A DNA stretch of 64,000 nucleotides from Effrenium voratum. Taxonomy: Eukaryota > Sar > Dinophyceae > Suessiales > Symbiodiniaceae. The notes under the pieces were generated by a model that had not been told where the DNA came from, ran no database searches, and worked only from the letters and a program-made list of their open reading frames with translations. A program made the position numbers and the translations under genes. The first letter of the stretch is position 1. Each line of letters starts with the position of its first letter. Of the stretch, positions 22,401-34,322 are shown piece by piece. The stretch is from assembly GCA_963377175.1 (NCBI GenBank), contig CAUJNA010001713.1, forward strand, positions 666,016-730,015. The letters are read 5' to 3'.

Positions 22401-25400
22401 CACTCACACGCCTTTAGGTGTGCCATGCCACAAGTAACCAATCAACGCAGCTCTCTTCCCATGAGTTGGCCCTCCCTAGCCCTAACCCATTGCCCGACTG
22501 CTCTCCACACCCCTCCTGGCGGTACAGATTGAGGGCATAGGTGGTGGCCACCACATCCTCATGTCTAACCGGATCTGACCCTGCGTTTTCATGGCTGTCG
22601 GCACACAACCTACTTGCGCTGCCACACTTCCAGCAGCCTGGTACACCAAACGCCAAGCGTCCGCGGTCTCAATGAAGACCAACTTGTGCTTCAGTACCCG
22701 TGCAATGACGCCTGCGACCGCCGGATTGCCAGAAGGGGCGGCTTCGAACGGCTCGACCGCTTCATGCTGAGCAAAAGAAACGCACACACATCGATAGTAA
22801 GTTAAGTATTGCAAAGGCTTGATCACAGAACGCGTCAGCAGCTCAAGCCTCAAAGGGCTGCCATTGTTCAATGGATCTGCACTTCTGGGCAACAGCATCC
22901 AACAAGCCCTCGTTTTCAAAGGAATCGCATTCCGGGGTCCACTTTTTTGGGTTCCATGTAACTCAGCAGGCAAACATTAGGCAATCCAACGACTTGTCGG
23001 GGCCACGGAAGAAAGACAGTGTTGACACATCACGGGCTCCCCCGGGTCGAAACATGCAGAGATTGGCAAGCCACGCGCAACGGGCAACAACGAAATCTCA
23101 CACGGAAGCAATTTCGTTGGCAAACTTGGCTGGCCTACAGGCAAATCAAAGAGGAACATATGCGCTCAGCATCTGAATCCGCATGGCCAAACTAGCAGGG
23201 CCAGCATCACGCCTGTCTCGTACCATTTCTCCAGTACCTGCTCGAGGTAGCGGTACGAGGTGAAGAAGCATACCTCAACAAGCCAAGACACAGCCAACTT
23301 CCAAAACATGCGGCCTGCTTCGCGTATCGCGAGCTGACCCAGCCAGAGCCTCGTCCACCTTTTCCAGCAGTTGCTTTTGCTGCGCCATCCAACCAGTTCA
23401 GCAACCCCGGTAGAAAAAGGGAACCCTGTGGAGATTCACCGAAGCCACCAACCGAAAAGGTCCCAAGCACCCACCCGAGACCTCTCAAAGTGCGAGGTGC
23501 CAAGCCGTCGGGGATCTCCTGTACCAGCTGCTCCAGCAACATCCCGTAGTTTTGTACCACGCTGGGGTCCTCAGGCCACAGGCATTTGGGTTGGTATGTG
23601 TTGGCACACGTGTCCCTCCCAGCCATTCAAAAAGCAACCAGCCAAAGCCGGAAACAACTGGCCGTGCTTGAGGACCAACAGCTCGCGTACCACCCGGTCC
23701 CCAGTCGGTAAGGACCCCGCTTCTCGCAAGCTGAAGCGCGATGAGATGGGCACCTCGTGACATTGGTGTTGGGGTGTCCGATCCCAACTTGCGTAACCTC
23801 CGCTGAAACTGCCTTTGCCCAGTTGTCAGGGGTTGCCAGTATGTTTCCCATGTTACCCTCAGTCGCGTTCCTCCAGCTGGAATCTTCAGCCACGCGCGGA
23901 ACAAATGGAACACACTCCACCCATCCTTTCCTGGAGCTCCCGGACTCAACGGGGGTGGTTACATGTCGTGGGCTGTTCAGTACTTGCCTGGTCTTTTGAA
24001 AGGGCAGCAAGCCCTCCAAATCTCAAGCTCTAAAAAGCAAATGCCGGAGGGTCTCCTCAAATTCGAAGCCGTTCACTCCTTTAGCACGTCACGCACAAGT
24101 CGCGCGCTTTTCCCTTGCCCCCCCCCCCCCAGAGGGATGGATCCCCAAAAGCCGCACGGCGTTGATGTTTTACCCGCCTGGTCGGGGCCGTGGGTGACGA
24201 TTAGGGGGCACAGGCACTTGCGCTCCATGGTGATGGAGAAGGACTCGGTGACCACCACGTTGGACATACCAAGGATCCTGGGACGGAACGGAAGGTACCC
24301 AACAAACAAGCATCTGGAAAAGGAAGATGGTCTTCCTAGGCCTGCCTTTAAGGCTCCGTGCGTGTGTTGTGGAGGGTCACCTTTGCACTATTGCTATGAC
24401 ATGTCATGGCCCTTATAGTAGTAGATACCTATATATATATATATATGTCCCTCTCTCAATCTCTCAATCCCTCCCTCTCCCTCTCCCTCTCCCTCTCTCT
24501 CTCTCTGTCTGTTTCCCTCTCTCTCTCTCTATATATATCTCTCTCTCTATCTCTCTCTCTCTCTCTCTTTCCCTCTCTGCCGTTATGGGCATGAAATACA
24601 TTGGGGCCAGCGACCAATGTTCAGGGTGTTACCCATTGATGTTGAAGGCTGGGGACTCTGCGAGTGCACTTGTTGCGATTGCTTTCGTTGTCTCCGCATG
24701 TAGTTCTACGTGTATTTGCTTGGGCTGGCGTTGTCTATGCAGCTTGTTTGACTACATTCAAAGCGCAGCATTTGATATCAATCACTTTATTTGGTAGATA
24801 ATTGTTGGTGATATTGTATTTGTTTCAATCGCACATTATTGTATCATCTTTTGTCACCGAACTTGGCTTACTCATGCCGAAGTATTCGTAACCCGTTTGA
24901 TTACATCTGTCCCTTTTCAATATTCTGAGGATTATTATGGGTTGTATGTGTTTGTGTTTATATAGTTTACTGTGCATGCATGAGCCCGCGGAGGCAAGAG
25001 CTGGACACAATCAAAGGTGTGGAAAAAGCAAACGCCCCTGCACATTATTGCAAAATCCATGGTAGTCAAAAAAACATGGACATGTCTCACCTTCAAAGAT
25101 CCCAAGGTGAAGGGACGCTCACATCTGCCATTTCCCCTCCCCACTGGAGACAGCACCCCGGTGCCTGTCTTCGAGGCCATTACCCACCCGTTTGTTGGTT
25201 CGGCTCGCTGGCACCTCCGTTTCAATCCCTGGACTTGAGACACAGTGAGCATCACAACATGAGCAATGCACATCAGTTTGAGACAAATTACCTTGCGATC
25301 ACATGCGATCATAGCATAGGTGCTGACTGGTTCAACCAGGTCCTTCACCTCTGCCCCCGTATCCGTCTTGTCACTTGTGTAGTGGCCATGTGGTCAGTGT

Positions 25401-28400
25401 TGCTGTCAGTTTCTGGCGCCATGCGACCAAGGGTCTTTGGGTACATCTCGAGTGGCGAAATCGTCCCAGAGGTGAGGACTACAGACTGATATCTCTTCAC
25501 CACCGGTTTCATTGCAATAGAGGCATCCAGGCATCTAAGGATAACCGTCGGGTCGTAGATACCTCAGTTGAAACTGCATGCCACCTTCCTCTGATACTCG
25601 TGCTCGCCCCGCTGTTTGCTCAACATCGAGCCTTACCCAGCCTAATACCCCTAAGACTCTACCAGATTCGATCGCCTTGACAGCTGGCCTGTGTCAGCAG
25701 CTTAGGTCTGCTTAGGTTACCCCAAGCTCCAAAGGTTTGAACGTGAGACAGCCACACTGCCTGAAGCCCACATGCTACAAATATGATGGCAACACCAAGC
25801 CCTGAGTGAAGACTGAAATTGATTGACATCTGCGGGTATCTGTTTTAGTGTTTAACTGTTGTTACGATGAAAGCAAGGCCCCAGTATTCAATGGATTGTC
25901 TTATGTGATCCCTGCATTTAATTCCGCGACACACTGTTCAGATCAGGCCTTGTGCTTCTGGGTAGGGATCCACAATGATGGTGAAGCCTTGCGAGTAGGT
26001 CCCAAGCAGCGTGACAAAATCCGCCACTTTGGTAATCGGACTGAACTCGTCCAGGTTTGCGACCTGGAGCGTGTTCAACCTCAGCATGAGAAACGCATCA
26101 CATAAAGTCGGGTGACAGCTGTGGCTGCTACGCTGCCATGTGCCATCCGTCAAACCAACAGTAGCGCCCACCCATGAGATGATCACTTGAGGCCCCAAAT
26201 GGCATGAACATGCAGGCTAGTGATTGCCGCGGGGCAGTGAGCGCAAGCGCTCGTGGCAGAATTTCAGAGACTTTGAGTCCACTTCCTTAGCTTTGCCAGC
26301 CCTCTCTGAATGTGAGGCCAACACGTGCTCATCTGCTGGCTCCCGGCCAAGTGTCTGCATCCTGCTCCAGCTTGTGGCAGATTGACAGAGGACCCTCGCA
26401 TTGAGCGCGCTCCACGTGCAAATAGCGACGGCAAAAGTTGACGATACCTAAGGCTGGCTGGCAGCGGGCGCAGGCTTCAGGTTGCAAACCTGCCGTGGTC
26501 TGACTTGAGAATGACGCCCCTGCACGCCCTAGATGCAAACCTGACCTCAGCCCCATCAATTCTGCCTGTGCTGTGCATGAATGAAAGTCTCGTTCAAAGT
26601 CTCTGGTGTTGGGATGCTAGAACAACCTCTTCAGATTGAGTTTGTCAACAACGGTGAGTGTGTAGGCCGGGCCACGTCGAAGCAAGGCGATGAAATGTTC
26701 CGCCCTGCGGATGTTCCTTGGATTCGCGCGCTGGTTTGTGGGTGGGGTCTCCCCACGGAGTTTTCGCATGCTGCCCGACTCGTGGCGACACGGGTTGGAA
26801 AACAGCATTGTGCGATTGCTTTGGCTGCTGCGTGCAATGAGCGTACACATTACCACAATGCAAATGTTGTTGATGTGACAAAAGCACTCCCCAAAACTCG
26901 TCCGAGGCCTCTCGGCCGCCTTCGGCCTGCTTGGGACCCTGTGTCGCTTGCCCTTTATGATTCCACCCCTTTGATGCTTTCCAATGACCAAGGCTCAAAC
27001 ACATAACCCTTTCCATCCCCAAGCGCGTGCCAAAAATCAAAACGACACCACCCTCTTGACCCTAGACACCAGGGCGAAAAAAGCGCACACACCACCCCAA
27101 AGGCGCCAAAGCTGTGGCACATTGCTTGGAATTCCAAGGCGCCCGGGGATGGCCTCGCTGACCAGATCCTCCGGCAGCACTGGGCTTTGCAGCTGATCCG
27201 CCATGGCCTCATCGATCCTCGGGATCTCAGGCAAAACGGTGCCAGGCCTCCATGTGGATGCGGTTTGCAGGAAAAACAAGGGGGCAACCACACATTTTGG
27301 GTGGCCCCACCGGCTGGCTTTGGTCGGGAGAATCGGAAAATAAGTAGTATGCAACTGCGCAGGCTGCCTTGTTTTGTACAAACATCAATCACCCTTCCTT
27401 GCACCACCGGGGCTGAAAACGCAGCCTGGCGCACGTTCCCAGCACAACTTGTGGCTGAGGCCGGATGGGTGGAGCTCGTGCTTGGCTCCAGCCGGAATTC
27501 CAAGGCCCTCATGCTGTTACATTCCAGGGTACCTAGGCCTGCCCGTGTAGAGGGCACACAACCACAGCGTTTTTGTTGATCCAAGGCAGGTGACTGGCCT
27601 AACCTGGCACCACCTTTCTGGTGATGCAACGGGCCCTCTTACAAGCGAGCACAACAAGATGTCCACAACGGAACAAGCGGCTACTGTCTACATTATGGTG
27701 GTTGATTCACTGAATCGGGGCGGCTTGGTTGGAAATCGCTTACATGGGGATCCATGTGCCAGTTTGGAGGTTCGTGCTCATCCCTTTCATCAAAATTCAC
27801 AGCCAGATACAAAGATAGACGCCGCATAGAGATGACCCCAGAGCTATCTCCAACAAGCACAGGGACATTCAGCAAGTCTTCTTCGGATATGGGTGGCACT
27901 AGGTTCCAGTCACTGGTTTCACTGGATTTCGCATCCAAACGCTTTGTGGATGCTTAAGCGGATTGCACATTTGCGCCGATTGATATGCTGCCAGAACAAC
28001 CAATGCTTCATGGGTCCCATTGGCCCATCGAAAGAAACAACATTGCTTGGTCCAAGATACCCGCCAAATCTGCTGCAATTTCAAAGGGCCATTGAAGACT
28101 GGGCGCTCAAAGGATCGCAGCTTTTTACACCCTATGACCCCGGTCCCTATCTTCAACTTCCCGGCTACACGCAGCGATGATACACCCACTGCTGCACAAA
28201 TCGACCCTCCTGGGATCCTGAAAGTACGTTATCCTTGACATGTCTATGTGAATTTATTGAGAACCCTTTGCTTGTTGGAACTTATGTCTACCAACAACTT
28301 TTCAGGGGGGGGTGTAGTAAAACTCATAGCCGGACTGCTGGTTATCAGTCCAAGATGGGTCCAAGATGGGTCCAAGGTGCTGTCCTGCCTGCCGCAAGCC

Positions 28401-29565
28401 CTGCACCAAGCGCTTGTACTCCTCAGGGATGAGGGAGAAGGGGTCGGATCTGTCTACGTGTTTCTCTGGGTGACTTGGCATCTGGGGATGCAGCATTCAC
28501 TGGCGGGCACCTTCGCACACAGCTTGGGACTGTTGCCCACCGGGCATGGGCATTCATGAGCATTCTCTCGGTGCTTTAAGGGATGATTTGTTTTTTGAGA
28601 CATCCAGCAGGAGCACGTGCTTCTTTCCTTTCACGCTAATTAGCTCAAGCCGGCCGGGTCTCTTGCATTTTCTCTTCCGAAGCAACGTGACAAGCAGCAC
28701 GGCCCACATCATAAACAACACTTATACTGTGCAGCTCATCGAAAACCGGCGAGCGTCACTCCCCATGCCAGGCAGTAGAATTAAGCATCATGACTATGAC
28801 TTGAATAATCTTGGATAATAAGCGACTTTCTCGCAGGGATGGTCCAATGGGCCACGCCCATTCCTCAGTGACCCGGGATTTGCACGTGGCTCCTCCTGAA
28901 GACGGGAGGCATCCTCTCGCTTCACACGGTCGATCTCATTGCCAAGCCTACGTGAGGCATCCGCGTTACTCGGAGTCGTGTTTCATGGTGGGGTCCCTCC
29001 GTTAATTGGGGCCAAAGCTTAAAACAGCGAGGAGCTGGCCATACGGTCCTTCCCTCATAAACATCCCATACAGTCCTTCTCTTCCCTGAGGCCATCCTCC
29101 AGGATTTAGGGCGCCAGTGCGGAAGTCATGTCAGTCGGGGTCTGTCGGCCCGCCTTGTCAAATTGCCGAAGGATTGGTCCAAGCGCTGGCGGTTCAGCTT
29201 CACCTCAGAGCACAAGCTATCTTCATCCGTTGCAACGGATGAATCCTACCGACATGGAGCGCCAAAGGGCTGTCCGCTGAAATGGGAACATGTTGTCCAA
29301 GGAATACCTCGCGTTGCAAGTGCCAATCAAGCCCAGCTATGTTGGTGAGAAAAACACATCTTGCACCCTGGCAGGTCTACTGCCTTGGTGTGGTGAATTG
29401 GTTGGGGACGGCAAAGAACCAACATAACACCACATTGGGACTCCTTGGGGCAAAAAGGCCGGCCTTGCAGCTCGGGTTTGAGTTGTTGGGTCCTCATGCA
29501 AAACCGCGGCACGTTTGGCAAGTGGCACTCAGCGACTCGATGCACACATCATCGATGTTGTGCGC
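18144..29565 (-). CDS. ERCC2: XPD/ERCC2/Rad3 TFIIH DNA helicase, from the DEAH box to the C-terminus
   Basis: Exons: 29565-29527, 29203-29154, 28947-28893, 28421-28381, 27217-27143, 26716-26676, 26447-26362, 26285-26236, 26079-25949, 25534-25436, 24277-24178, 23753-23721, 23569-23501, 23273-23213, 22711-22662, 22557-22516, 22148-22098, 21711-21614, 21212-21179, 20794-20722, 20247-20175, 19908-19812, 19422-19372, 18831-18788 and 18189-18144; one short exon between 25949 and 25534 is unplaced. About 530 residues match human XPD in order from roughly residue 236. XPD is the 5'-3' helicase of TFIIH in nucleotide excision repair and transcription initiation. Visible are [11 protein letters not shown] (after DEAH), [16 protein letters not shown] (III), [12 protein letters not shown] (V) and [10 protein letters not shown] (VI). 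The part holding Walker A and the Fe-S cysteines is absent. Among 21 checkable introns donors are 12 GC, 7 GA and 2 GT. Confidence 0.95.
19812..21212 (-). CDS. ERCC2: XPD exons with motif VI
   Basis: 21212-21179 encodes [11 protein letters not shown], 20794-20722 [20 protein letters not shown] then IRSK, 20247-20175 [20 protein letters not shown] then IPD, and 19908-19812 [20 protein letters not shown] then QMSQPY. The arginine finger region QCLGRVIR is intact. Donors are GA, GC, GA and GC. Confidence 0.93.
19928..20028. mobile_element. Short inverted-repeat element, family A, copy 2
   Basis: The ends are gcatgggtcaaaa at about 19931 and tttttgacccacagccat ending at 20028. The interior shares ccattttgggtacc-like sequence with the other copies. 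It lies in the XPD intron between exons 20175 and 19908. Confidence 0.65.
21614..22711 (-). CDS. ERCC2: XPD exons with motif V
   Basis: 22711-22662 gives [16 protein letters not shown], 22557-22516 [14 protein letters not shown], 22148-22098 [17 protein letters not shown] and 21711-21614 [20 protein letters not shown], then LSRELRA. Two consecutive introns start with GA (GCG|GA and CAG|GA), the third with GC and the last with GT. A foldback element sits in the intron between 22098 and 21711. Confidence 0.93.
21938..22068. repeat. Foldback element with G-rich/C-rich arms
   Basis: The left arm (GGGCTGGGGGGGAGGGAGGG onward, then AGCCCAAATAAA) is mirrored by TTTATTTGGGGCTTATTGG onward and a C-rich arm ending CCCCCAGCCCCC. 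The centre CCTTTATT..AATAAGG pairs again. Arms are roughly 50-60 bp with imperfections. It sits in an XPD intron, 30 bp from the exon at 22148-22098. Confidence 0.75.
23213..24277 (-). CDS. ERCC2: XPD start of helicase domain 2
   Basis: 24277-24178 encodes [20 protein letters not shown] then [13 protein letters not shown]. 23753-23721 is [11 protein letters not shown], 23569-23501 [20 protein letters not shown] then DGL, and 23273-23213 [20 protein letters not shown]. The rejoined order equals that of human XPD. All four donors are GC. Confidence 0.93.
24428..24585 (+). repeat. TA and CT/CTTC microsatellite
   Basis: A (TA)n run at 24431-24446 is followed by CTCTC/CCTCTC-rich sequence to about 24580, inside an XPD intron on the opposite strand. 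No gene content. Confidence 0.9.
25436..26079 (-). CDS. ERCC2: XPD exons before and around motif III
   Basis: 26079-25949 encodes [20 protein letters not shown] and continues [18 protein letters not shown]. 25534-25436 encodes [20 protein letters not shown] then [13 protein letters not shown]. The link equivalent to human IANPILHFS is missing; a candidate is the AG|G to AAG|GC piece near 25650-25635, but it is one residue too long. Confidence 0.9.
26236..28421 (-). CDS. ERCC2: XPD Arch-domain exons
   Basis: 28421-28381 encodes [13 protein letters not shown], 27217-27143 [18 protein letters not shown]..., 26716-26676 [14 protein letters not shown], 26447-26362 [18 protein letters not shown]... 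and 26285-26236 [17 protein letters not shown]. Each joins in frame to the next in the order of human XPD (compare EAVPGSIRTAEHF and FCAERLRSLL). Donors are GC, GC, GT, GA and GC. Confidence 0.9.
27218..28380. other. XPD intron with one open minus-strand frame
   Basis: Apart from short shadows, a minus-strand frame at 27938-27693 reads like a protein ([20 protein letters not shown], then [20 protein letters not shown]). It has no match to XPD and no recognised family. It could be a relic of an inserted gene. Confidence 0.25.
28893..29565 (-). CDS. ERCC2: XPD exons from AHN of the DEAH box through the helical insert start
   Basis: Exon 29565-29527 begins at CAG|GCGCACAAC and encodes [13 protein letters not shown]. 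Exon 29203-29154 gives [16 protein letters not shown] and 28947-28893 gives [18 protein letters not shown]. The three introns start with GC, GC and GA. The first two residues of DEAH must come from an upstream exon that I could not find. Confidence 0.92.
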
Positions 29566-30239
29566 CTGACACTCAAGCTAGTTGATGTTGTACAGATGCA
29601 TGCCGATTGAAATAAGGGCTATCGGTTAGGTCGACGGTCTTACCGGTCAAATCAGGGCACGCAAACAACAAGCCACAAGTGAGGTCTGTTTAGGCGAGCG
29701 ACTTGACATCTCACCGTGCCCCACAATGCGCGGCGCGGCCGTTTTCACCCTCTGTTTCTGGAAAATTGAATATGGAAATAGATATGGGCAGGCGCTTCGC
29801 GCGCTCAACTCAGGCCTGCATCCGTGCAAGGCTCGCTTCGCTGCTTACCGAGACTGCTTGGCTCATGGGTGCTGATGGAGTTTACTGGCACTCAAACATC
29901 AACAGGCACACCCCTTGCTTTTCCCTTCAACAAGAGTCAGTAGTCCGCCCTGCGGTGATGGCAATTTTGGTGGTGAATTTGTCCAGCACCCCCAGAGGCC
30001 AAGCAAAACCAACCAACAATTTCAGGCGCCTTGTTGGTCGAATTTCATGGGAAAGCACTCAACAAAACGGTAGAAGGTCACCACAGGCGTGTACGAGGTT
30101 GTGTTTAAGCCAGGGGCCCCTCAACACGGCTGGTTTCCCACTGCCTCCACCACCCTAAGTTAGCCAAGTCCCAAAAAAAACTAACCCATCTTGTGTTTCG
30201 GGTCATGGTTGAGAGAACCACAGGCGCCGGGTCAGGCGC
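29566..30239. other. Gap between the visible start of XPD and the end of the solenoid gene
   Basis: Only 674 bases separate the first XPD exon found from the stop codon of the next gene upstream. No minus-strand frame here resembles the XPD N-terminus (GTGKT, SSRKNLC, GWCPYFLAR, VVFDE). No promoter-like sequence is recognised. Confidence 0.6.
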
Positions 30240-30692
30240 TCATTCGTAGAGGGCCAGCACCAGCCCCGCTTGGCGGTGCACTGCTAAGCCTCCGCCATTC
30301 GCTCCAAGCACCGCTACGCCCAGCGCGCCCAAGGCGCGGCCGGCAGAGGCAGCGGCCTCCTGCGGCTGCCACGAAATGAGAAGAAACTTGTTTGTTGGTA
30401 TTGCATGGCAATCCTTGCTTCCTGGCGATGGTAGGTCAAGGGCACACCGGGCATACGCTGGCATAGGGATCTCAGCAACAGGTGCACTGCGCCCCGTAGG
30501 GACCAAAAGCTGAACCCGAGGTCCGAACCAAGAGCCGGCATGCGTCAAAAGCAACCAAGGAAAACACATGCACACGCATGCAAAACTGGCAAACCACAAA
30601 AAAACAAAAAGCACAACTAGAACAATTCAGCAGCAGCAGTAGCAGCAGCAGTGGCAGCAGCAGCAACCACCACCACCACCACCACCACCACC

Positions 30693-30774
<82 letters not shown>

Positions 30775-33700
30775 GCAGCAAACAGCAGCAAACAGCAACA
30801 TCAAAAGCAACAGCAACAGCAACAGCAAAGAACAAACAACAAACAACAAACAACAAACACCAAACAATACAACCACAAACACCGACTAACAACAATAGCA
30901 ACAAAGAAGAGCAAGAGCAGCAACAAGCACAACAATAGGAACAACCAGAATAACAATGAGAACAATTACACGAACAAGAACAAGAAAAGCAACAAGAACC
31001 AGAAGCGGCATCAACAACCACAACAAATACAAATACAAATGAAAATGCATGTGCGTGGTACCCCTGCCTTGGGCGACAAGTTCCTGCCCCCAGCTGCCAC
31101 CAGCGTCAGCGCTGGCGTCTTTCCCGCTCCCGTAGCAGCTACCAGGCGCCTGAACTGGATCGAAACCCGTGCAATTAATCGCTAAGACATGAAAATGCAA
31201 CAGAAACATCAAGTGCTGTTTGAAAAGTTTGATCCGGCAGGACCATCTCCCCTGGTTGAACAAAATGACTATGCTTCACTCTCTCATCGCCTCCTGAGAT
31301 TCGGCGCATGCAACTATACGCCACACTGCTATAACGAGACACGAAATTCCTAAATCTATTTTCGAAGGATTGGTGTCAAGTTGCTGCGCGCTCACCCTTT
31401 AAGAGGTGATCTGCAGTCGACCGGCCGTGGTCAGCCATTCAAGACACAACTTCCCAATATACCTTGCGCATTCGACGGGTGCATTTGACCTCCAACTCCT
31501 CGACAGCGCGTGCTCCAATCTTTTATTTGCAGGCACTGTAGGAAAATAGAACCCCCTCAAAAAAGAAGGAAGAAAATCCGCCGGCTCGGCCAGCGTGTCT
31601 TGTGGATGTTCTTGTATCTAGTCTTGTTTGTGTTCCCGCCTTGTGTTGTAGAATTGTGTCTCCTTGCTGCGGAGTCTCGCGCGCGCAAGCAGGCGACTAA
31701 AACTTTGCTAAACAACATGTTCAAAACAGCGCAGAAGAATGCAAGAACAACTGCAAGAAACGCACACGCTTGCTTTCTGTTACCAATGTCGCGTGCACGA
31801 GTAAGCGGGGCCTGGTGAGCAATCACTGAAGCGGAACACGCCAACGGCGGTTAAATTTGGTATCTAGTTTGTGGCGGCTCATTTTCAAGGGAACCTCCCC
31901 CGCCCCCCCGGACAAGCAAAGCAAGGGGGAAGAAATGACCAAAGGGAACAACCCGCAGAGTCCAAGAGGCTTCCCCTGAAACCCAAACTTTCGCCGCGGC
32001 GCTGCCAGTCGGGGCCCGCCGCGGTCAGGCGGAAGGCCTGGCAGCGGCGCAGCGCGCCCGTGGGCATCAGACCCTCCGTCAAAGGGTCGCCCCCCGCCAG
32101 CTGGCAGGCGCCGCTCGGGGACACCCCCACCTGCCAGATGAGACCAATGGAGCACCAGCGGCGACCCGCGCAATGGGGCGCTTTGGCTTTCGGAAATGAA
32201 GGCACGTGAGGTCTCAGCTAGTGACCCGCCAAATTGCGGCATCATGAGTTTCACCCGCCAGGTAGGTGACTGAATTCACCTATGTGGACAAAATTCACGC
32301 CGATCGGCACCAGGTGTGATTGGTGGTTTATCCCAGTGATAGGGTTTCATTCATCCCGACTGGTGCAGGAGTTTGTCCGCCCACAGCATGGCGATGTGTC
32401 AACCATATAGGTGGCCCGCACAAAAAGGGGGGGGTGGGGTTCTCTTAAACGAAGACCACGACAAAAAGGGTACCCTCCGAAAAGATACACCCATATTCGC
32501 CCTGAAAACACGCCCCCACCAAGAGGAAACTCAAATAACAAATCACAAGCAAGCAAGCAGCAAGAGGCAGGCAAACAGGAACGCAGCCATCGAACCGCCA
32601 TTGCAAGTGAGCAAATGGGATAAATACTTGTGAAACAAAGGGACGGGGCATTCCAAGCGGGCCTGTTGTGATCGACAGCGTAAGAAGGACGTTCACTTGT
32701 GCAAATTCGAGATGAGCACTAAGCAAACAAACAGCTTACTTGCATGTACAGCAGCTGCAAAAGGAGGCAAGCATGGATCATGCCGCACGCTCCATTTTCT
32801 AACTCAATTGATGATGATTTACATGCACTGCCAAACCTATTTCACATCAGCAATATCCCCGTTCCAAGGCCCTGCATGCTGAAGGTGAGAAGGACTGTCT
32901 TGGCCCGTTGATTGGGATAAGTTTGGGGGATCAGAGATATCACATCGCCAAGCCAAAGAAACAATCAAGGTTCAAGCGCTAGTTTAAAACACTTCGATTC
33001 AATCCAACAAATGCGGCATCACATCAAAGATTCTGGAATGTTGTACAGTTCGTCTCGCGTTCCAGGCTGCGGAATTGCCAGCATGCAAAGTGGATGGCGA
33101 CCATCCACTTTGCAGGCAAAGCCGCGCTCACTTGAACACAAACATGATTCATATAGGTGTGTTTACATTGTGTGGATGCCACCGGGTCATGGCTTCTTGC
33201 CTCCCCTTATAGGAACTGAGTTCTCCTGGTATCATCGAAACTGGAAATTTTCCCAAGGTTCCTTCCTAAAACTTGGTAAAGGGGGTTCCTTCCTAAAGCC
33301 AAGTCTGGGAACTGCACCCCGACCCCCCGGCGCGCCCAGTTGAAGAGCGCCCAGCGCGCGGCCAGAGGTCCCGAGCCACCCGGCCGGGACAGGCCCAGCA
33401 GCATTTCTTTGGGCCCGGAGATGTTGTTTGCCTGCATCACCTGAGACTTGCCCGTCCCCAAGGTCATATCTTACCCGCCCAAACGCCGCGAACAACTTGG
33501 GGGGAAGCAACTGGCAACATAGCGAGTTCCACATTCACCTACTTGTTCGGTGCCTCAATGACCTGAAGCGGTGGATTCTCCGCGCTGGAAGAACGAATTC
33601 GATGCCAAAATGGACTCCTCCAAGTGGGCCCTGCGTGGGCCTTGCCCCGCGCAATGCAACAGAAGATGTTGGATTCGTAAGGACGCCGTGAACCCCCCCC

Positions 33701-34322
33701 CAACCCCAGCGACCCACACGCCCTGAATGACATGTATCCTGAATGCGTTGGCCCTGTTTTGGCAGCAACTTCCCGCAACACATCCGGACATGTCACATAC
33801 ACGACATGTATACATAGGAATTTACAAACGAGAAGCACATGACAAAACTGTGCATGCCCAACAAATGGCATACCTCGCAAAGGGAATCTTTAAACCTACA
33901 TGTAGCCACAGGACAACCGCGCCATCAAACGGGTTTGCGTGAGCGAAGCTAGTCGCCCCTGTTGGGCCCATTTGGGTGTGTTGTTTTGTGGATACCTTTG
34001 AGGTTACAAAGGAAAACGGAAAGCAAAGGATTGGCCCAAAGTCTCTCACTTCTAGATTTCCGCTAAAACGATCCTCCCGAAAAATGATTAAAGTCGCTTT
34101 AAGAGAATTATAGAGAATTTACGCCCCTATTCCGCGGTTGGAAAGGGGAACTATCCGACCCGTATTTCCGATGTCCCCCTTTGGCAAAACCCTTGACCCA
34201 TCCCCGCTTCCCACTTCGGGCCCAGAAGCGGATTTCAGCGCTGCGGCCGCAGGGATGCCCACCCGCCGCGGGATGCCCGCGGTGCCCTTCTCCGTCTCTG
34301 CGGCGTCTTGGTAGTCCCCCTC
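30240..34322 (-). CDS. Solenoid gene exons 30-35, C-terminal region with stop
   Basis: 34322-34230 encodes [20 protein letters not shown]; 33630-33586 [15 protein letters not shown]; 33431-33336 [20 protein letters not shown], then RWALFNW; 32130-32003 [20 protein letters not shown], then TAAGPDWQ; 31149-31068 [20 protein letters not shown]; 30359-30240 [20 protein letters not shown], then [14 protein letters not shown] and stop TGA. The GAGKT string looks like Walker A, but no other ATPase motif accompanies it. Confidence 0.6.

Noticed and set aside
31068..31149. Walker A-like string GAGKT in the solenoid gene
   Set aside because: There is no Walker B or other ATPase motif, the protein context is a C-terminal non-catalytic region, and the string could be fortuitous.
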